A stretch of DNA of 32,077 nt from Syntrophus sp034006265 (GCA_034006265.1 JAVETB010000027.1:1-32077), one strand, 5' to 3'. Counted from the stretch's first letter, positions 22,924-31,408 are shown. A program made the numbers and translations. Notes: generated from the letters alone by a model not told the origin.

Positions 22924-24999
22924 ATGGCAAAATACGAATCAAAAAATTTGAGAAATGTCGCAATCGTAGGACATGGTGGCACCGGAAAAACTACGCTCTG
23001 CGAATCCTTTCTCTTTGTCAGCGGTAAAAATGAAAGAGCCGGCCGGGTGGATGAAGGCACCTCCTCTTTCGACTACGAGCCTGAAGAACAGAGGAAGCAC
23101 ATCTCGATTTCTTCTGCGACCAATTTTGTTGACTGGGACAAGCACAAAGTGAATATCGTGGACACTCCCGGGGATTCAAATTTTGCCTATGATACGAGAA
23201 GTTGTCTCCGCGCCGCCGATGCAGCGGTCATTCTGGTCGACGCCGTGAGCGGCGTTGAGTTCCAGACGGAGAAAGTCTGGGAATATGCCGACAGGTATAA
23301 ACTTCCTCGTGTGGTATTCATTAATCGAATGGATCGGGAACGGGCTCATTTCAATAATGCCGTGGAGAGCGTTAAATCCAGGATAAAAAAAATTACACCG
23401 ATCTTTCTTCCCATCGGTTCCGAAGACGCCTTCAAGGGCGTGATCGATCTTCTTGCCATGAAGGCCTACGTCTTTGATGACCCCAAAGGCGGGCACAAAA
23501 CCGTCGATATCCCGGAGGACATGAAGGATGAAGCGGAAGGCATGCGGGAAACGATGATGGAGGACATCGCCGAATCTGACGAGAACCTGATGGAAAAGTA
23601 CCTGGAGGATGGGGAAATCAGTGTGGAAGACATGAAGGAGGGCTTGCGGACCGGAGTGATTTCCGGATCCATCGTTCCTGCGATGTGCGGTTCAGCATTG
23701 AAGCACATCGGAATCGGCCCCCTGATCGACGTCATTGTCCGTTACCTTCCCTCTCCCCTGGACCGCGGCCCTGCTGTCGGCACAAAGCCGGGCACCGACG
23801 AGGTCGAAGAGCGTCTCCCCGATGAAAGCGCCCCTTTCTCAGCCTATGTTTTCAAGACCATTGCGGATCCCTATGCCGGCCGCCTGACCCTCTTCCGAGT
23901 CTATTCAGGAACGTTGAAATCCGATACGCCCGTCTACAACCCGTCACACAAATCAAGCGAACGCTTCGGAAACGTTTTCTACCTGGAAGGCAAGACTCAG
24001 AAGCCTGCCGAACTCCTCGTTCCCGGAGACATCGCCGCCGTCGCCAAACTCAAGGAAGCGGTGACCGGCGACACACTCTGCGCCGAGAAGTTCCCTGTTG
24101 TTTTCGAAAAGGTAGAGCCCCCGCCCACGGTCATGTCCTTTGCCATCGAGCCGAAGACGAGAGGCGACGAAGAGAAGATCGTTTCCTCCATTCTTCGCCT
24201 CAGTGAAGAGGATCCGACCCTCACCTTCAGCCGTAACGAGGAAACCAAAGAGATGATCCTCTCGGGAATGGGACAGGTTCACATTGAAGTCAATGTGGAA
24301 AAAATGAAGCGGAAATTCGGTGTTGATGTCCTGCTCAAGCAGCCCAAAGTTCCTTACCGGGAAACCATCAAGAGCAAAACGAACGTTCAGGGCCGTTACA
24401 AGAAACAGTCCGGCGGTCGGGGACAGTTTGGTGACTGCTGGATTGACATCGAACCCATGCCTCGTGGGAATGGGTTCGAATTCGCAGACAAGATCGTCGG
24501 CGGCGTCATTCCCCAGCAGTATCGGCCCGCTGTGGAAAAGGGCATCGTCGAGGCCATGGCGGACGGCGTCATTGCCGGTTATCCCGTCGTCGACCTCAAG
24601 GTATCTCTTGTTGACGGATCATACCATACCGTGGACTCATCTGAAATGGCCTTTAAAATTGCCGGCTCCATGGCCTTTAAAAAGGGTGTTATGCTCTGCC
24701 AGCCGATCCTGCTGGAACCGATCGTCAACATCGAGATCGAGATTCCCGATGAGTACATGGGGGACGTCATTGGCGATCTGAACAGTCGCCGCGGAAAGGT
24801 CCTGGGGATGGACAGTAAAGGCCATCACCAGATTGTCAAGGCGCAGGTTCCCCTTGCGGAAATCCTCAAGTATGCGCCGGATCTTACCTCCATGACGAGC
24901 GGCCGCGGGACATTCACTTATTCGCATTCCCACTATGAAGAAGTGCCGGCCCACCTGGCTGAAAAAATCATTGCGGAATCCAAAAAGGAAGAGGCGTGA
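22924..24999 (+). CDS. EF-G2-type translation GTPase
   Basis: The 691-residue protein has the full five-domain layout of elongation factor G but belongs to the EF-G2-like branch, not canonical FusA. The P-loop is GHGGTGKTT (16-24) instead of GHIDAGKTT. The switch I threonine region reads QRKHISISSA, with Ser for Thr. The switch II motif is DTPGD (80-84), with Asp where EF-G has the catalytic His, and the G4 motif is NRMD. Domain IV (KQSGGRGQFGDCWI and beyond) and domain V (PIVNIEIEIPDEYMGDVIGD) are intact. EF-G2 proteins bind ribosomes, but their role in translocation is unsettled. The neighbours are not the str operon genes (rpsL, rpsG, tuf), which fits a second EF-G. GGAAAGGAG precedes the ATG. 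Confidence 0.88.
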   Translation: MAKYESKNLRNVAIVGHGGTGKTTLCESFLFVSGKNERAGRVDEGTSSFDYEPEEQRKHISISSATNFVDWDKHKVNIVDTPGDSNFAYDTRSCLRAADAAVILVDAVSGVEFQTEKVWEYADRYKLPRVVFINRMDRERAHFNNAVESVKSRIKKITPIFLPIGSEDAFKGVIDLLAMKAYVFDDPKGGHKTVDIPEDMKDEAEGMRETMMEDIAESDENLMEKYLEDGEISVEDMKEGLRTGVISGSIVPAMCGSALKHIGIGPLIDVIVRYLPSPLDRGPAVGTKPGTDEVEERLPDESAPFSAYVFKTIADPYAGRLTLFRVYSGTLKSDTPVYNPSHKSSERFGNVFYLEGKTQKPAELLVPGDIAAVAKLKEAVTGDTLCAEKFPVVFEKVEPPPTVMSFAIEPKTRGDEEKIVSSILRLSEEDPTLTFSRNEETKEMILSGMGQVHIEVNVEKMKRKFGVDVLLKQPKVPYRETIKSKTNVQGRYKKQSGGRGQFGDCWIDIEPMPRGNGFEFADKIVGGVIPQQYRPAVEKGIVEAMADGVIAGYPVVDLKVSLVDGSYHTVDSSEMAFKIAGSMAFKKGVMLCQPILLEPIVNIEIEIPDEYMGDVIGDLNSRRGKVLGMDSKGHHQIVKAQVPLAEILKYAPDLTSMTSGRGTFTYSHSHYEEVPAHLAEKIIAESKKEEA

Positions 25000-25005
25000 T
25001 ACCCG

Positions 25006-25500
25006 ATGGAATTTCGAGCGGGGGTTGTAACCGTCAGCGACAAGGGCTCCAGGGGTGAGCGTGAAGATCTGAGTGGAAAAGAGGTCGTTCGAATGCTGCA
25101 GGAGCTTTCCATTCTGGTCACTGAAAAGATTATCATCCCCGATGAGAAGGATCAGATCCGCCAGACCCTGACGGATCTTTCCGACGAGAAGGCATTGGAT
25201 CTGATTGTTACGACCGGTGGAACGGGCGTCACCCCAAGGGATCTGACGCCCGACGCCACCCTGGAAGTGATTGACAGGGCCCTTCCGGGAATGGCCGAAG
25301 CCATGCGGCAGGAAAGTCTGAAAATTACTCCCCATGCCATGATTTCCCGAGCGGTTGCCGGCATTCGAGGCCGGACCCTGATTATCAACCTCCCCGGAAG
25401 CCCCAGGGGCGTACGGGAAAATCTGGCTGTCGTCCTCCCTGCCTTGAAGCATACCTTGGAAAAGATCAAAGGCGACGAAACGGAATGCGCAGTTCCCTGA
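25006..25500 (+). CDS. MogA/MoaB family molybdopterin protein
   Basis: This 164-residue protein belongs to the MogA/MoaB group that adenylylates molybdopterin before molybdenum insertion. It begins RAGVVTVSDKGSRGEREDLSG, the typical N-terminus. It also contains the signature TTGGTGVTPRDLTPDAT (69-85), and INLPGSPRGVRENL near the C-terminus. This length and single domain cannot separate MogA from MoaB-like proteins. It starts 6 bases after the EF-G2 stop, with GGAAGAGGCG upstream, so it is cotranscribed with it, although no functional link is obvious. Its last 35 bases overlap the end of the convergent Mut7-C gene. Confidence 0.9.
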   Translation: MEFRAGVVTVSDKGSRGEREDLSGKEVVRMLQELSILVTEKIIIPDEKDQIRQTLTDLSDEKALDLIVTTGGTGVTPRDLTPDATLEVIDRALPGMAEAMRQESLKITPHAMISRAVAGIRGRTLIINLPGSPRGVRENLAVVLPALKHTLEKIKGDETECAVP

Positions 25501-25954
25501 TCCGATTCCGGATGTTTTCGCTGTGTGTTCCCGGCCAGAAGACGCCTCCGCACGCAGGGCAGGTCATGAACCGACTGTGGTGCTCAAACACATAAGGAGA
25601 CACCCGATCCTGCACTTCCTGCCTGGAGACCTCTTTCAGCGGGACATTACATCTCAGGCACCGGCTGAAACACCGGTCCGGCGAGAGTTCGATGCCAAGT
25701 TTTTCGAAGACCTCTTCCACCTGCCTTTCCACCCGATCATTTTCAATGACGATGAGCATTCCAGGGAAGGGTCGCTTTGCCAGATCCCCATTCCGCGTCA
25801 AGACGACCCGTTCTTCTCCCTGAGCTTTCCTTAAAAAAGCGTGATCCGCCCTCCCCCGGTACAGGACTGCGTCATAGCCGAGGATCCTCAGCCAGTTGGA
25901 AAGGCGCCCAAGGTTTATATCGGCCAGAAATGTTGCTTCCTTCTCAATGTTCAT
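25466..25954 (-). CDS. Mut7-C RNase domain protein with zinc ribbon
   Basis: This 162-residue protein matches the Mut7-C family: a PIN-like RNase fold at the N-terminus with FLADINLGRLSNWLRILGYD (about 9-28) and VVLTRNGDLAKR (acidic residues that would bind the metal), then a zinc ribbon with CLRCN (about 99-103) and CPACGG (about 132-137). Stand-alone Mut7-C proteins are predicted RNases, and the substrate is not known. Only a weak ribosome binding site precedes the ATG. It follows the LapA gene by 65 bases and is probably in its transcript. It overlaps the mog-like gene tail to tail by 35 bases. Confidence 0.85.
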   Translation of the reverse strand: MNIEKEATFLADINLGRLSNWLRILGYDAVLYRGRADHAFLRKAQGEERVVLTRNGDLAKRPFPGMLIVIENDRVERQVEEVFEKLGIELSPDRCFSRCLRCNVPLKEVSRQEVQDRVSPYVFEHHSRFMTCPACGGVFWPGTHSENIRNRIRELRIPFRRL

Positions 25955-26019
25955 GCCAACCGATTGTGCCTCAATGCCGTTTCAGGAATGTCCCGGCGGC
26001 AAAAGTCATCATCGGGCGA

Positions 26020-26340
26020 TCAGGCCGACCTTCCCGATTCGGTTGTTTTTGCCTCATCGAGAACGACGGGAGGTTCATTCTCCCGCACATCCCTCTTCAA
26101 ATCCCTCACCATGCGATTCAGTCGATTGATGGTGCGATTCAGCCGATAGCGTTCGACAATGCCCATCAATCCGGCAAAGACCACTCCGATAATGAACACG
26201 ATAAAGATCAGCATGTAAACGGGAAGTACAACATCCAGCACGTCATAGTATACCAGGTGCACCGAAAGGGTATTCTGCAGGGAAAAGGTCACCACGAAGA
26301 GAATTAAGGCAACGATAATAACGGTATAAATAATTTTCAT
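26020..26340 (-). CDS. LapA-domain membrane protein
   Basis: This 106-residue protein has the LapA (DUF1049) layout. There is one membrane helix at about 3-22, a short extracytoplasmic loop with SLQNTLSVHLVYYDV, a second helix at about 38-62, and a basic, coiled-coil-like tail with NRTINRLNRMVRDLKRD. In Escherichia coli the related protein takes part in lipopolysaccharide assembly control; that role is not proven for this branch. AAGGAGGAATGAA inside the end of the HIT gene is its ribosome binding site, and only one base separates the two genes, so they are tightly coupled. Confidence 0.85.
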   Translation of the reverse strand: MKIIYTVIIVALILFVVTFSLQNTLSVHLVYYDVLDVVLPVYMLIFIVFIIGVVFAGLMGIVERYRLNRTINRLNRMVRDLKRDVRENEPPVVLDEAKTTESGRSA

Positions 26341-26341
26341 T

Positions 26342-26827
26342 TCATTCCTCCTTCCGGTATTTGCTGAAATATCCCTTGAGTTCTTCGCAGCTTTTCAGGA
26401 TGTCATCTGGAATGACGCGTATGTCACCCACAACGCTCATGAAATTTGTATCGCCGTTCCATCTTGGGACAATATGAATGTGAAGATGATCATCGATTCC
26501 TGCCCCCGCCGCCCTTCCAAGGTTGATTCCGATATTGAAGCCATCAGGGTTCAGAACCTGCTTTAAAACCCGGATGGAAAAATCCAGCAGAGCAAAAATC
26601 TCCATCCTCTCCTCCTGATCCAGGTCTTCCAGTTTGTTGAGGTGCCGAAAGGGAATGATCATCAGGTGACCGTTCGTATAGGGATAGGCATTCATCATGA
26701 CAAAGGCCGTTTTTCCATCCAGAAGAACGTAGGATTCATCACGGAAAGATTCTCTGCAGAACACGCATCCCGCCGCCTTCCCGCTTTTGATGTAGGCCAT
26801 GCGCCAAGGGGCATAGATTGATTTCAT
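26342..26827 (-). CDS. HIT-family nucleotide hydrolase/phosphorylase
   Basis: This 161-residue protein is a histidine-triad enzyme. The triad is HLHIHIVPRW (His114, His116, His118). The N-terminal MKSIYAPWRMAYI and a CxxC (Cys21, Cys24) are typical of the Ap4A phosphorylase-like subgroup found in many bacteria. It probably cleaves a dinucleoside polyphosphate or AMP ester; the substrate is not known. AAAGGTT precedes the ATG. The metallophosphoesterase gene lies 82 bases upstream on the same strand, and LapA follows after one base. Confidence 0.92.
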   Translation of the reverse strand: MKSIYAPWRMAYIKSGKAAGCVFCRESFRDESYVLLDGKTAFVMMNAYPYTNGHLMIIPFRHLNKLEDLDQEERMEIFALLDFSIRVLKQVLNPDGFNIGINLGRAAGAGIDDHLHIHIVPRWNGDTNFMSVVGDIRVIPDDILKSCEELKGYFSKYRKEE

Positions 26828-26909
26828 AACCTTTTGTCCTTTCCCGTCCTGATGAGGATGGCTGCTAATGTTCCTTCCTTCGTGAAGCCTCCATTATCTC
26901 TTACGGTAT

Positions 26910-27404
26910 TCATGGTTCTTTTTCAATTCCAATTTTAAGGATCTGCCCTGTGATGGTGTCTCCCACGTCCAGAATTCCGACGGTGGTGTCCGTGGCATAG
27001 CGTCTGTCCAGGGCGGAACCGGGATTGAAAAAGAGCACGCCATTCCTTATCCGATTGGCCGGATAATGCGTATGGCCATAGATGACGCAGTCCACTGGTC
27101 CCAGGAGCGCGAAAATTCTCTCTTCAAGATGCTCGGCGCTTCCCCATCCGTGCATAACCCCCAGGCGGAGTCCCCGGATTTCAAGAATGAGACGATCCGG
27201 CAGCGCCCTTCTGACGGAGACCGGATCCATGTTCCCACAGACTGCCTTAACGGGCTTGCTTCCAAACGCCTCAAGAACGTCGAGATTCACGAGATCCCCG
27301 GCATGGACAATCAAGTCCGCATCACGGAAATATCGGTCCACGATCTTTCTCAACTTCTCATTGCAAGCTGGCAGATGAGTGTCCGAAATCACGCCGATGC
27401 GCAC
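26910..27404 (-). CDS. YfcE/MJ0936-type metallophosphoesterase
   Basis: This 164-residue protein is a small calcineurin-like phosphodiesterase. The five metal motifs are all present: ISDTH (Asp8, His10), HAGD (Asp37), GNMD (Asn58), VMHGWG and YGHTHYP, followed by NPGS. Such enzymes hydrolyse phosphodiesters, and the physiological substrate is rarely known. It contains no extra domain. On the minus strand it is the first gene of a run with HIT, LapA and Mut7-C. A 15-bp palindrome overlaps its likely promoter region. Confidence 0.92.
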   Translation of the reverse strand: MRIGVISDTHLPACNEKLRKIVDRYFRDADLIVHAGDLVNLDVLEAFGSKPVKAVCGNMDPVSVRRALPDRLILEIRGLRLGVMHGWGSAEHLEERIFALLGPVDCVIYGHTHYPANRIRNGVLFFNPGSALDRRYATDTTVGILDVGDTITGQILKIGIEKEP

Positions 27405-27441
27405 AGGTGAACCCTCCTTGTTTCTGAAAGCAGCACGCGGT

Positions 27442-27456
27442 TTATATCCGATATAA
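27442..27456. promoter_or_regulatory. Palindrome TTATATC-C-GATATAA, possible operator
   Basis: The two 7-bp halves are exact reverse complements around one central base. On the minus strand its end overlaps TATAAA (27446-27441), a -10-like hexamer about 35 bases before the metallophosphoesterase start. It lies in the divergent region with the ligA operon. It fits the shape of a repressor site. AT-rich dyads of this size do occur by chance. Confidence 0.35.
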
Positions 27457-27543
27457 GTCAGCCAAATACAAGCATTTTATGCCGATTAACGAAAAGGGCG
27501 ATTCTCAGGGCATGAAGAAAATAGACCAAAAGACTCTTTAAAA

Positions 27544-27572
27544 TTGACAATCCCTTTCCGTCTGTTTTAAAT
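27544..27572 (+). promoter_or_regulatory. Probable promoter of the ligA operon
   Basis: A perfect TTGACA (27544-27549) is followed, after 17 bases, by TTAAAT (27567-27572), 4 of 6 to consensus. The predicted transcript begins about 25 bases before the ATG of the small gene at 27604, leaving a short leader with GGAG. Confidence 0.6.
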
Positions 27573-27603
27573 TAAGGACAAAGAAGTTTCCTGGAGATTG
27601 ATC

Positions 27604-27879
27604 ATGCTTGATTCATCACTGGATAAAATAGCGGAAAAAATTCTGAGCCTGGATGAGGCTTCCCTTTCCAGCCTCTGGGAAAAATACAAATACCGGATGG
27701 AGCACTTTGAAACGTCAAAGGAATGGGAAAAGTCCGTCATCATTTTCTTTATTATCAACGCCGTCCGGGTGAAGAACCGGATCTTCAACGAGCAGATTTT
27801 GCTTATGCAGCACCAGAGCGATGAACAGGCAAAACCTGTCGCTCCTAAAGGCAGGCCGATGCTCCGCCGGATTAAATGA
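27604..27879 (+). CDS. Small protein of unknown function upstream of ligA
   Basis: I do not recognise this 91-residue protein. It is helical and charged: MLDSSLDKIAEKILSLDEAS, then LSSLWEKYKYRMEHFETSKE, a more hydrophobic stretch WEKSVIIFFIINAVRVKNRI (about 40-59), and a basic tail ending in KGRPMLRRIK. There is no signal peptide. The ATG at 27604 is chosen because GGAG lies 7 bases before it; a TTG two codons earlier lies too close to that site. Its stop overlaps the ligA start (ATGA), and it is the first gene after the promoter at 27544, so its translation is coupled to ligA. A role linked to DNA ligase or repair is only suggested by position. Confidence 0.7.
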   Translation: MLDSSLDKIAEKILSLDEASLSSLWEKYKYRMEHFETSKEWEKSVIIFFIINAVRVKNRIFNEQILLMQHQSDEQAKPVAPKGRPMLRRIK

Positions 27880-29909
27880 TGGATGCTGAAACCGCCCGGA
27901 AGAGCATTGAAGACCTTAAGTCTCGGATTGAATACCACAATCGCCGCTATTACCAGCTGGATGACCCCGTCATTTCGGACGCAGAATATGACCTTCTTCT
28001 CCGGGAGCTCATCCGCCTGGAAGATCAGTTTCCCCAGTGGCGCACGGAGGATTCTCCCAGTCAGCGAATCGGAGCTGCTCCGCTGAGCAAGTTTTCCCCT
28101 TCCGCGCACCGGACACCCATGCTGAGCCTCGCGAACGCCTTTTCAGAGGGCGAAATCCTGCAATTTCAAGAGCGTTTGAATCGGTTTCTCGGCAACTCGA
28201 CAAGCCTCTCCTTTGTCGTTGAGCCGAAGATTGACGGCGTTGCCGTCAATCTGACCTACGTCAACGGTGTTCTCATCGGCGGCGCCACCCGCGGTGACGG
28301 CGCCACCGGTGAGGATGTTACCCAGAACATCCGCACAATACATTCCATCCCCCTGAGGATCCCGACCACACCTGAAAACCCTGTAGCGGAAGAGATCGAG
28401 GTCCGTGGAGAAATCTACATCGAGTCCGAATCGTTCCGCAGGTTGAACGAACGACGCCTCGCCGCGAATGAGTCCCCCTTCGCCAATCCGCGCAATGCCG
28501 CCGCCGGATCTCTGAGGCAACTGGATTCCTCAATAACCGCTAAAAGGCCCCTGAAAATGTTCTGTTACGCCGTGGGGCTCGTCAAAGGGAGAAGCTTTAC
28601 CCATCACCACGAAGTGCTTGGCGCCCTGAACCTTTGGGGGTTTCCCGTCAATCCCCTGATCCGGCGGGTCGACGGCATTTCAGGCTGCATCGATTTCTAC
28701 CAGGAACTTCAGGATCAAAGAAAGGACCTGCCCTACGAGATCGACGGGATGGTGATCAAGGTGGATGACCTGTCCCTTCAGGAACGCCTCGGAGCCGTAT
28801 CACGCAGCCCGCGCTGGGCGCTGGCCTGCAAGTTTGCCGCGACGCAGGCAACGACCCGGATTGAAGACATCCTCGTCAACGTAGGAAGAACCGGCGCCCT
28901 GACTCCCGTCGCCCTCATGGTTCCCGTGCTGGTCGGCGGCGTCACCGTCAGCCGGGCGACGCTGCACAATCAGGATGAAATCGACAAAAAAGATATCCGC
29001 ATCGGTGACACGGTTGTCGTTCAGCGCGCGGGCGATGTCATCCCCGAGGTCGTCATGGTGGTCAAGGAAAAACGGACCGGCAGGGAAAGACTCTTCAAGA
29101 TGCCCTCCCACTGCCCGGAATGCGGGTCCAAGGTCGTCAGAATCGAAGGAGAGGCCACCCATCGCTGCATCGGCATCTCCTGCCCGGCCCAGATTCGTGG
29201 ACATATCATCCATTTCGCATCCCGGGGGGGAATGGATATCGAAGGCCTTGGAGAAAAGCTTGTTTCTAACCTGGTGGATTCGGGGCTCATCCGCGATCCC
29301 GCAGATCTCTATTTCCTGAAGTGGGACACCCTGCTGAACCTGGAGCGCATGGCGGAAAAGTCCGTAAAGAATCTCCTTGCCGCCGTTGAACGGTCCAAAT
29401 CCCCCCCACTGGACAAGCTCATTTTTGCGCTGGGGATCCGCCATGTCGGGGAGCATCTGTCGAAGATCCTGGCCCGGAAATTTCAGACTCTTGACGCCTT
29501 GATGGATGCCTCGGAAGAGGAGCTTCTGTCCATTCCGAACATCGGATCTGAAGTCGGCAGCAGTATATTTCAGTTTTTCCGCAACGAGTCGAACCGCCGG
29601 GTTCTTGAAAAGCTCAAGGACGCCGGGGTTTCCCCGGTGGAAAAACCCTCCGGGTCCCCTCTCCCTTCGCCCCTTTCAGGAAAATATTTTGTTTTCACGG
29701 GGGCATTGACCCGGATGACACGGATCGAGGCCAAGCAGATCGTTGAATCCCTTGGCGGCCAGGCATTGAGTTCCTTTACGAAAAATGCCGATTACGTGGT
29801 TGCCGGCGCGTCAGCCGGCTCCAAACTCAAAAAGGCTCAGGAATCGGGCATTCCCGTCCTCAGCGAGGAGGAATTCCTGGCTATGGTCGGAAGAGAGGAT
29901 AAACCATGA
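27876..29909 (+). CDS. ligA: NAD-dependent DNA ligase
   Basis: LigA seals nicks in replication and repair using NAD+. The 677-residue protein has all domains: Ia (RRYYQLDDPVISDAEYD, 1-70), the adenylation domain with VEPKIDGVAVNL (Lys118 as AMP acceptor), an OB fold (NVGRTGALTPVA), a four-cysteine zinc finger (CPECG... and CIGISCPAQ), helix-hairpin-helix repeats (about 440-580), and a BRCT domain (about 592-670, with GKYFVFTGALTRMTRIEA). ATG 27876 overlaps the upstream stop, and a second ATG directly follows, so the start is uncertain by one codon. acyP follows with a 4-base overlap. Confidence 0.97.
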   Translation: MMDAETARKSIEDLKSRIEYHNRRYYQLDDPVISDAEYDLLLRELIRLEDQFPQWRTEDSPSQRIGAAPLSKFSPSAHRTPMLSLANAFSEGEILQFQERLNRFLGNSTSLSFVVEPKIDGVAVNLTYVNGVLIGGATRGDGATGEDVTQNIRTIHSIPLRIPTTPENPVAEEIEVRGEIYIESESFRRLNERRLAANESPFANPRNAAAGSLRQLDSSITAKRPLKMFCYAVGLVKGRSFTHHHEVLGALNLWGFPVNPLIRRVDGISGCIDFYQELQDQRKDLPYEIDGMVIKVDDLSLQERLGAVSRSPRWALACKFAATQATTRIEDILVNVGRTGALTPVALMVPVLVGGVTVSRATLHNQDEIDKKDIRIGDTVVVQRAGDVIPEVVMVVKEKRTGRERLFKMPSHCPECGSKVVRIEGEATHRCIGISCPAQIRGHIIHFASRGGMDIEGLGEKLVSNLVDSGLIRDPADLYFLKWDTLLNLERMAEKSVKNLLAAVERSKSPPLDKLIFALGIRHVGEHLSKILARKFQTLDALMDASEEELLSIPNIGSEVGSSIFQFFRNESNRRVLEKLKDAGVSPVEKPSGSPLPSPLSGKYFVFTGALTRMTRIEAKQIVESLGGQALSSFTKNADYVVAGASAGSKLKKAQESGIPVLSEEEFLAMVGREDKP

Positions 29910-30181
29910 AGCGTTCCCGCGTCTTTGTCAAAGGGAGGGTTCAGGGGGTTTTCTTTCGCACCCACACCCAAAGGGCAGCCCTCGGATTTCACGTCCATGG
30001 CTGGGTTCGCAATCTGCCCGACGGACAGGTCGAGGTGCTCTTCGAAGGAAAACGGCAGAATGTGGATGCTATGGTCGACTGGTGCAGGCACGGCCCTCCC
30101 CATGCCATCGTGGATCAGCTCAGCGTTCTCGATGAACCCTATGCTGGCGAATTCAGCGATTTCAGCATCCGCTACGAATAA
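29906..30181 (+). CDS. acyP: Acylphosphatase
   Basis: AcyP hydrolyses acyl phosphates such as carbamoyl phosphate or 1,3-bisphosphoglycerate. The protein has 91 residues, usual length. The phosphate loop is KGRVQGVFFR with the catalytic Arg18, and the catalytic Asn36 lies in WVRNLPDGQVEV. Its ATG overlaps the ligA stop (ATGA), so it is the third gene of that operon. No terminator is clear in the 39 bases before the convergent aminotransferase. Confidence 0.95.
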   Translation: MKRSRVFVKGRVQGVFFRTHTQRAALGFHVHGWVRNLPDGQVEVLFEGKRQNVDAMVDWCRHGPPHAIVDQLSVLDEPYAGEFSDFSIRYE

Positions 30182-30220
30182 CAGACATTCCGATACCGGA
30201 AGGCACCAGCGTCAAAGGCT

Positions 30221-31408
30221 CTACCGTCCTCCAGATTCCCTTATCGTTTCCGCAAAGCCCGGTAGGGCGTTGCGGATCGAGGCATCCTCAACACAATAGG
30301 CGATGCGGAAATAGCCCGCCCCCCCGAATCCGATCCCGGGCGTCGTGAGAATTCCGCGCTCTTGAAGCGCACGGACATATGCCACGTCATCGTCCACAGG
30401 CGATCGGACAAAGAGATAGAAGGTGCCTTCCGGCTTGGCAAAGGAGTATCCGCAAGAGCTTAATCCCTCGCAGAGCAGATCCCTTTTCCGCTGATACTCG
30501 CCAACGTTGACCTGCACCCCCTGAATCCGTGAGATAACCCGCTGCATCAGGGCCGGGGCATTGATAAACCCCAGAATCCGGTTGCAGAAGATCATTCCGC
30601 CAAGGACTTCCTTCAATTCGGCAAGCTCCGGATGAAGGGCGAGGTACCCGATGCGTTCACCCGGCACAGACAGGCATTTGGAATAGGAATAGGCAATGAT
30701 GCTGTTCCTGCAGAACTCCATAATGCTGGGAAGCTCGATGCCGTCGTAGACGATTTCGTTGTAGGGCTCATCGGAAACCAGATAGACGGCCCTGTTGTAA
30801 AGCCGCTCCTTTTCCTCAAGAATGGCGGCGAGCCCGCGGATGGTTTCGGCGTCATAGACCCGTCCGGTGGGGTTGTTCGGCGAATTGATCAGCACAGCCC
30901 TGGTTCTCTCAGTAAAGGCCGATCGAATTGCCTCCAGGTCCAGGTTGAAATCCTCTTTCGTGGGAACCAGGCGGGCTACCCCCCCGGCATTGTCCACATA
31001 AAAACCGTATTCGACAAAATACGGCATCGGAATAATGACTTCGTCTCCCGGATCGAGAATCGTTTTCATGGTGACATTCAATGCGCCCGCAGCGCCGCAG
31101 GTCATGACGATGTGCTCAAATGTCAGGGGCACCTTGAATTTCCGGCCCAGATAGTCGGCAATCGCCTCACGCGTTTCAGGGTATCCGGCGTTGGGCATGT
31201 ACCCATGCTGACCGGGAAGAGATTGGCCGGCCACGTCCCTCAAGGCGGCATCAAACTCGATCGGTGGCGGTACGTTGGGATTCCCGAGGCTGAAATCGAA
31301 CACGTTCTCAGGCCCCAGTTTCTGCCTAAGAAGCAGACCCTCCTCAAACATCTTTCGAATCCACGATGAACGTGAAAGCATTCCCTGAATCTTCTTCGAA
31401 ACCGGCAT
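30221..31408 (-). CDS. Class I/II PLP-dependent aminotransferase
   Basis: This 395-residue enzyme has the fold type I layout. Blocks are VFDFSLGNPNVPPP near the N-terminus, GAAGALNVTMKTILDPGDEV, INSPNNPTGRVYD, SDEPYNEIVYDG and SYSKCLSVPGERIGYLALHP, with the PLP-binding lysine in YSKCLS. The substrate cannot be read from the sequence; aspartate, alanine or aromatic amino acids are all possible. The frame is open upstream to 31495, but the ATG at 31408 (MPVSKKIQGMLS) is preferred, since GGAAGGGAAGGGG directly precedes it and homologous enzymes start about there. It is a single-gene unit between the ligA operon and the FmdB gene. Confidence 0.92.
   Translation of the reverse strand: MPVSKKIQGMLSRSSWIRKMFEEGLLLRQKLGPENVFDFSLGNPNVPPPIEFDAALRDVAGQSLPGQHGYMPNAGYPETREAIADYLGRKFKVPLTFEHIVMTCGAAGALNVTMKTILDPGDEVIIPMPYFVEYGFYVDNAGGVARLVPTKEDFNLDLEAIRSAFTERTRAVLINSPNNPTGRVYDAETIRGLAAILEEKERLYNRAVYLVSDEPYNEIVYDGIELPSIMEFCRNSIIAYSYSKCLSVPGERIGYLALHPELAELKEVLGGMIFCNRILGFINAPALMQRVISRIQGVQVNVGEYQRKRDLLCEGLSSCGYSFAKPEGTFYLFVRSPVDDDVAYVRALQERGILTTPGIGFGGAGYFRIAYCVEDASIRNALPGFAETIRESGGR

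Noticed and set aside
24637..25452. 271-residue minus-strand frame across EF-G2 and the mog-like gene
   Set aside because: Shadow of two conserved genes on the other strand.
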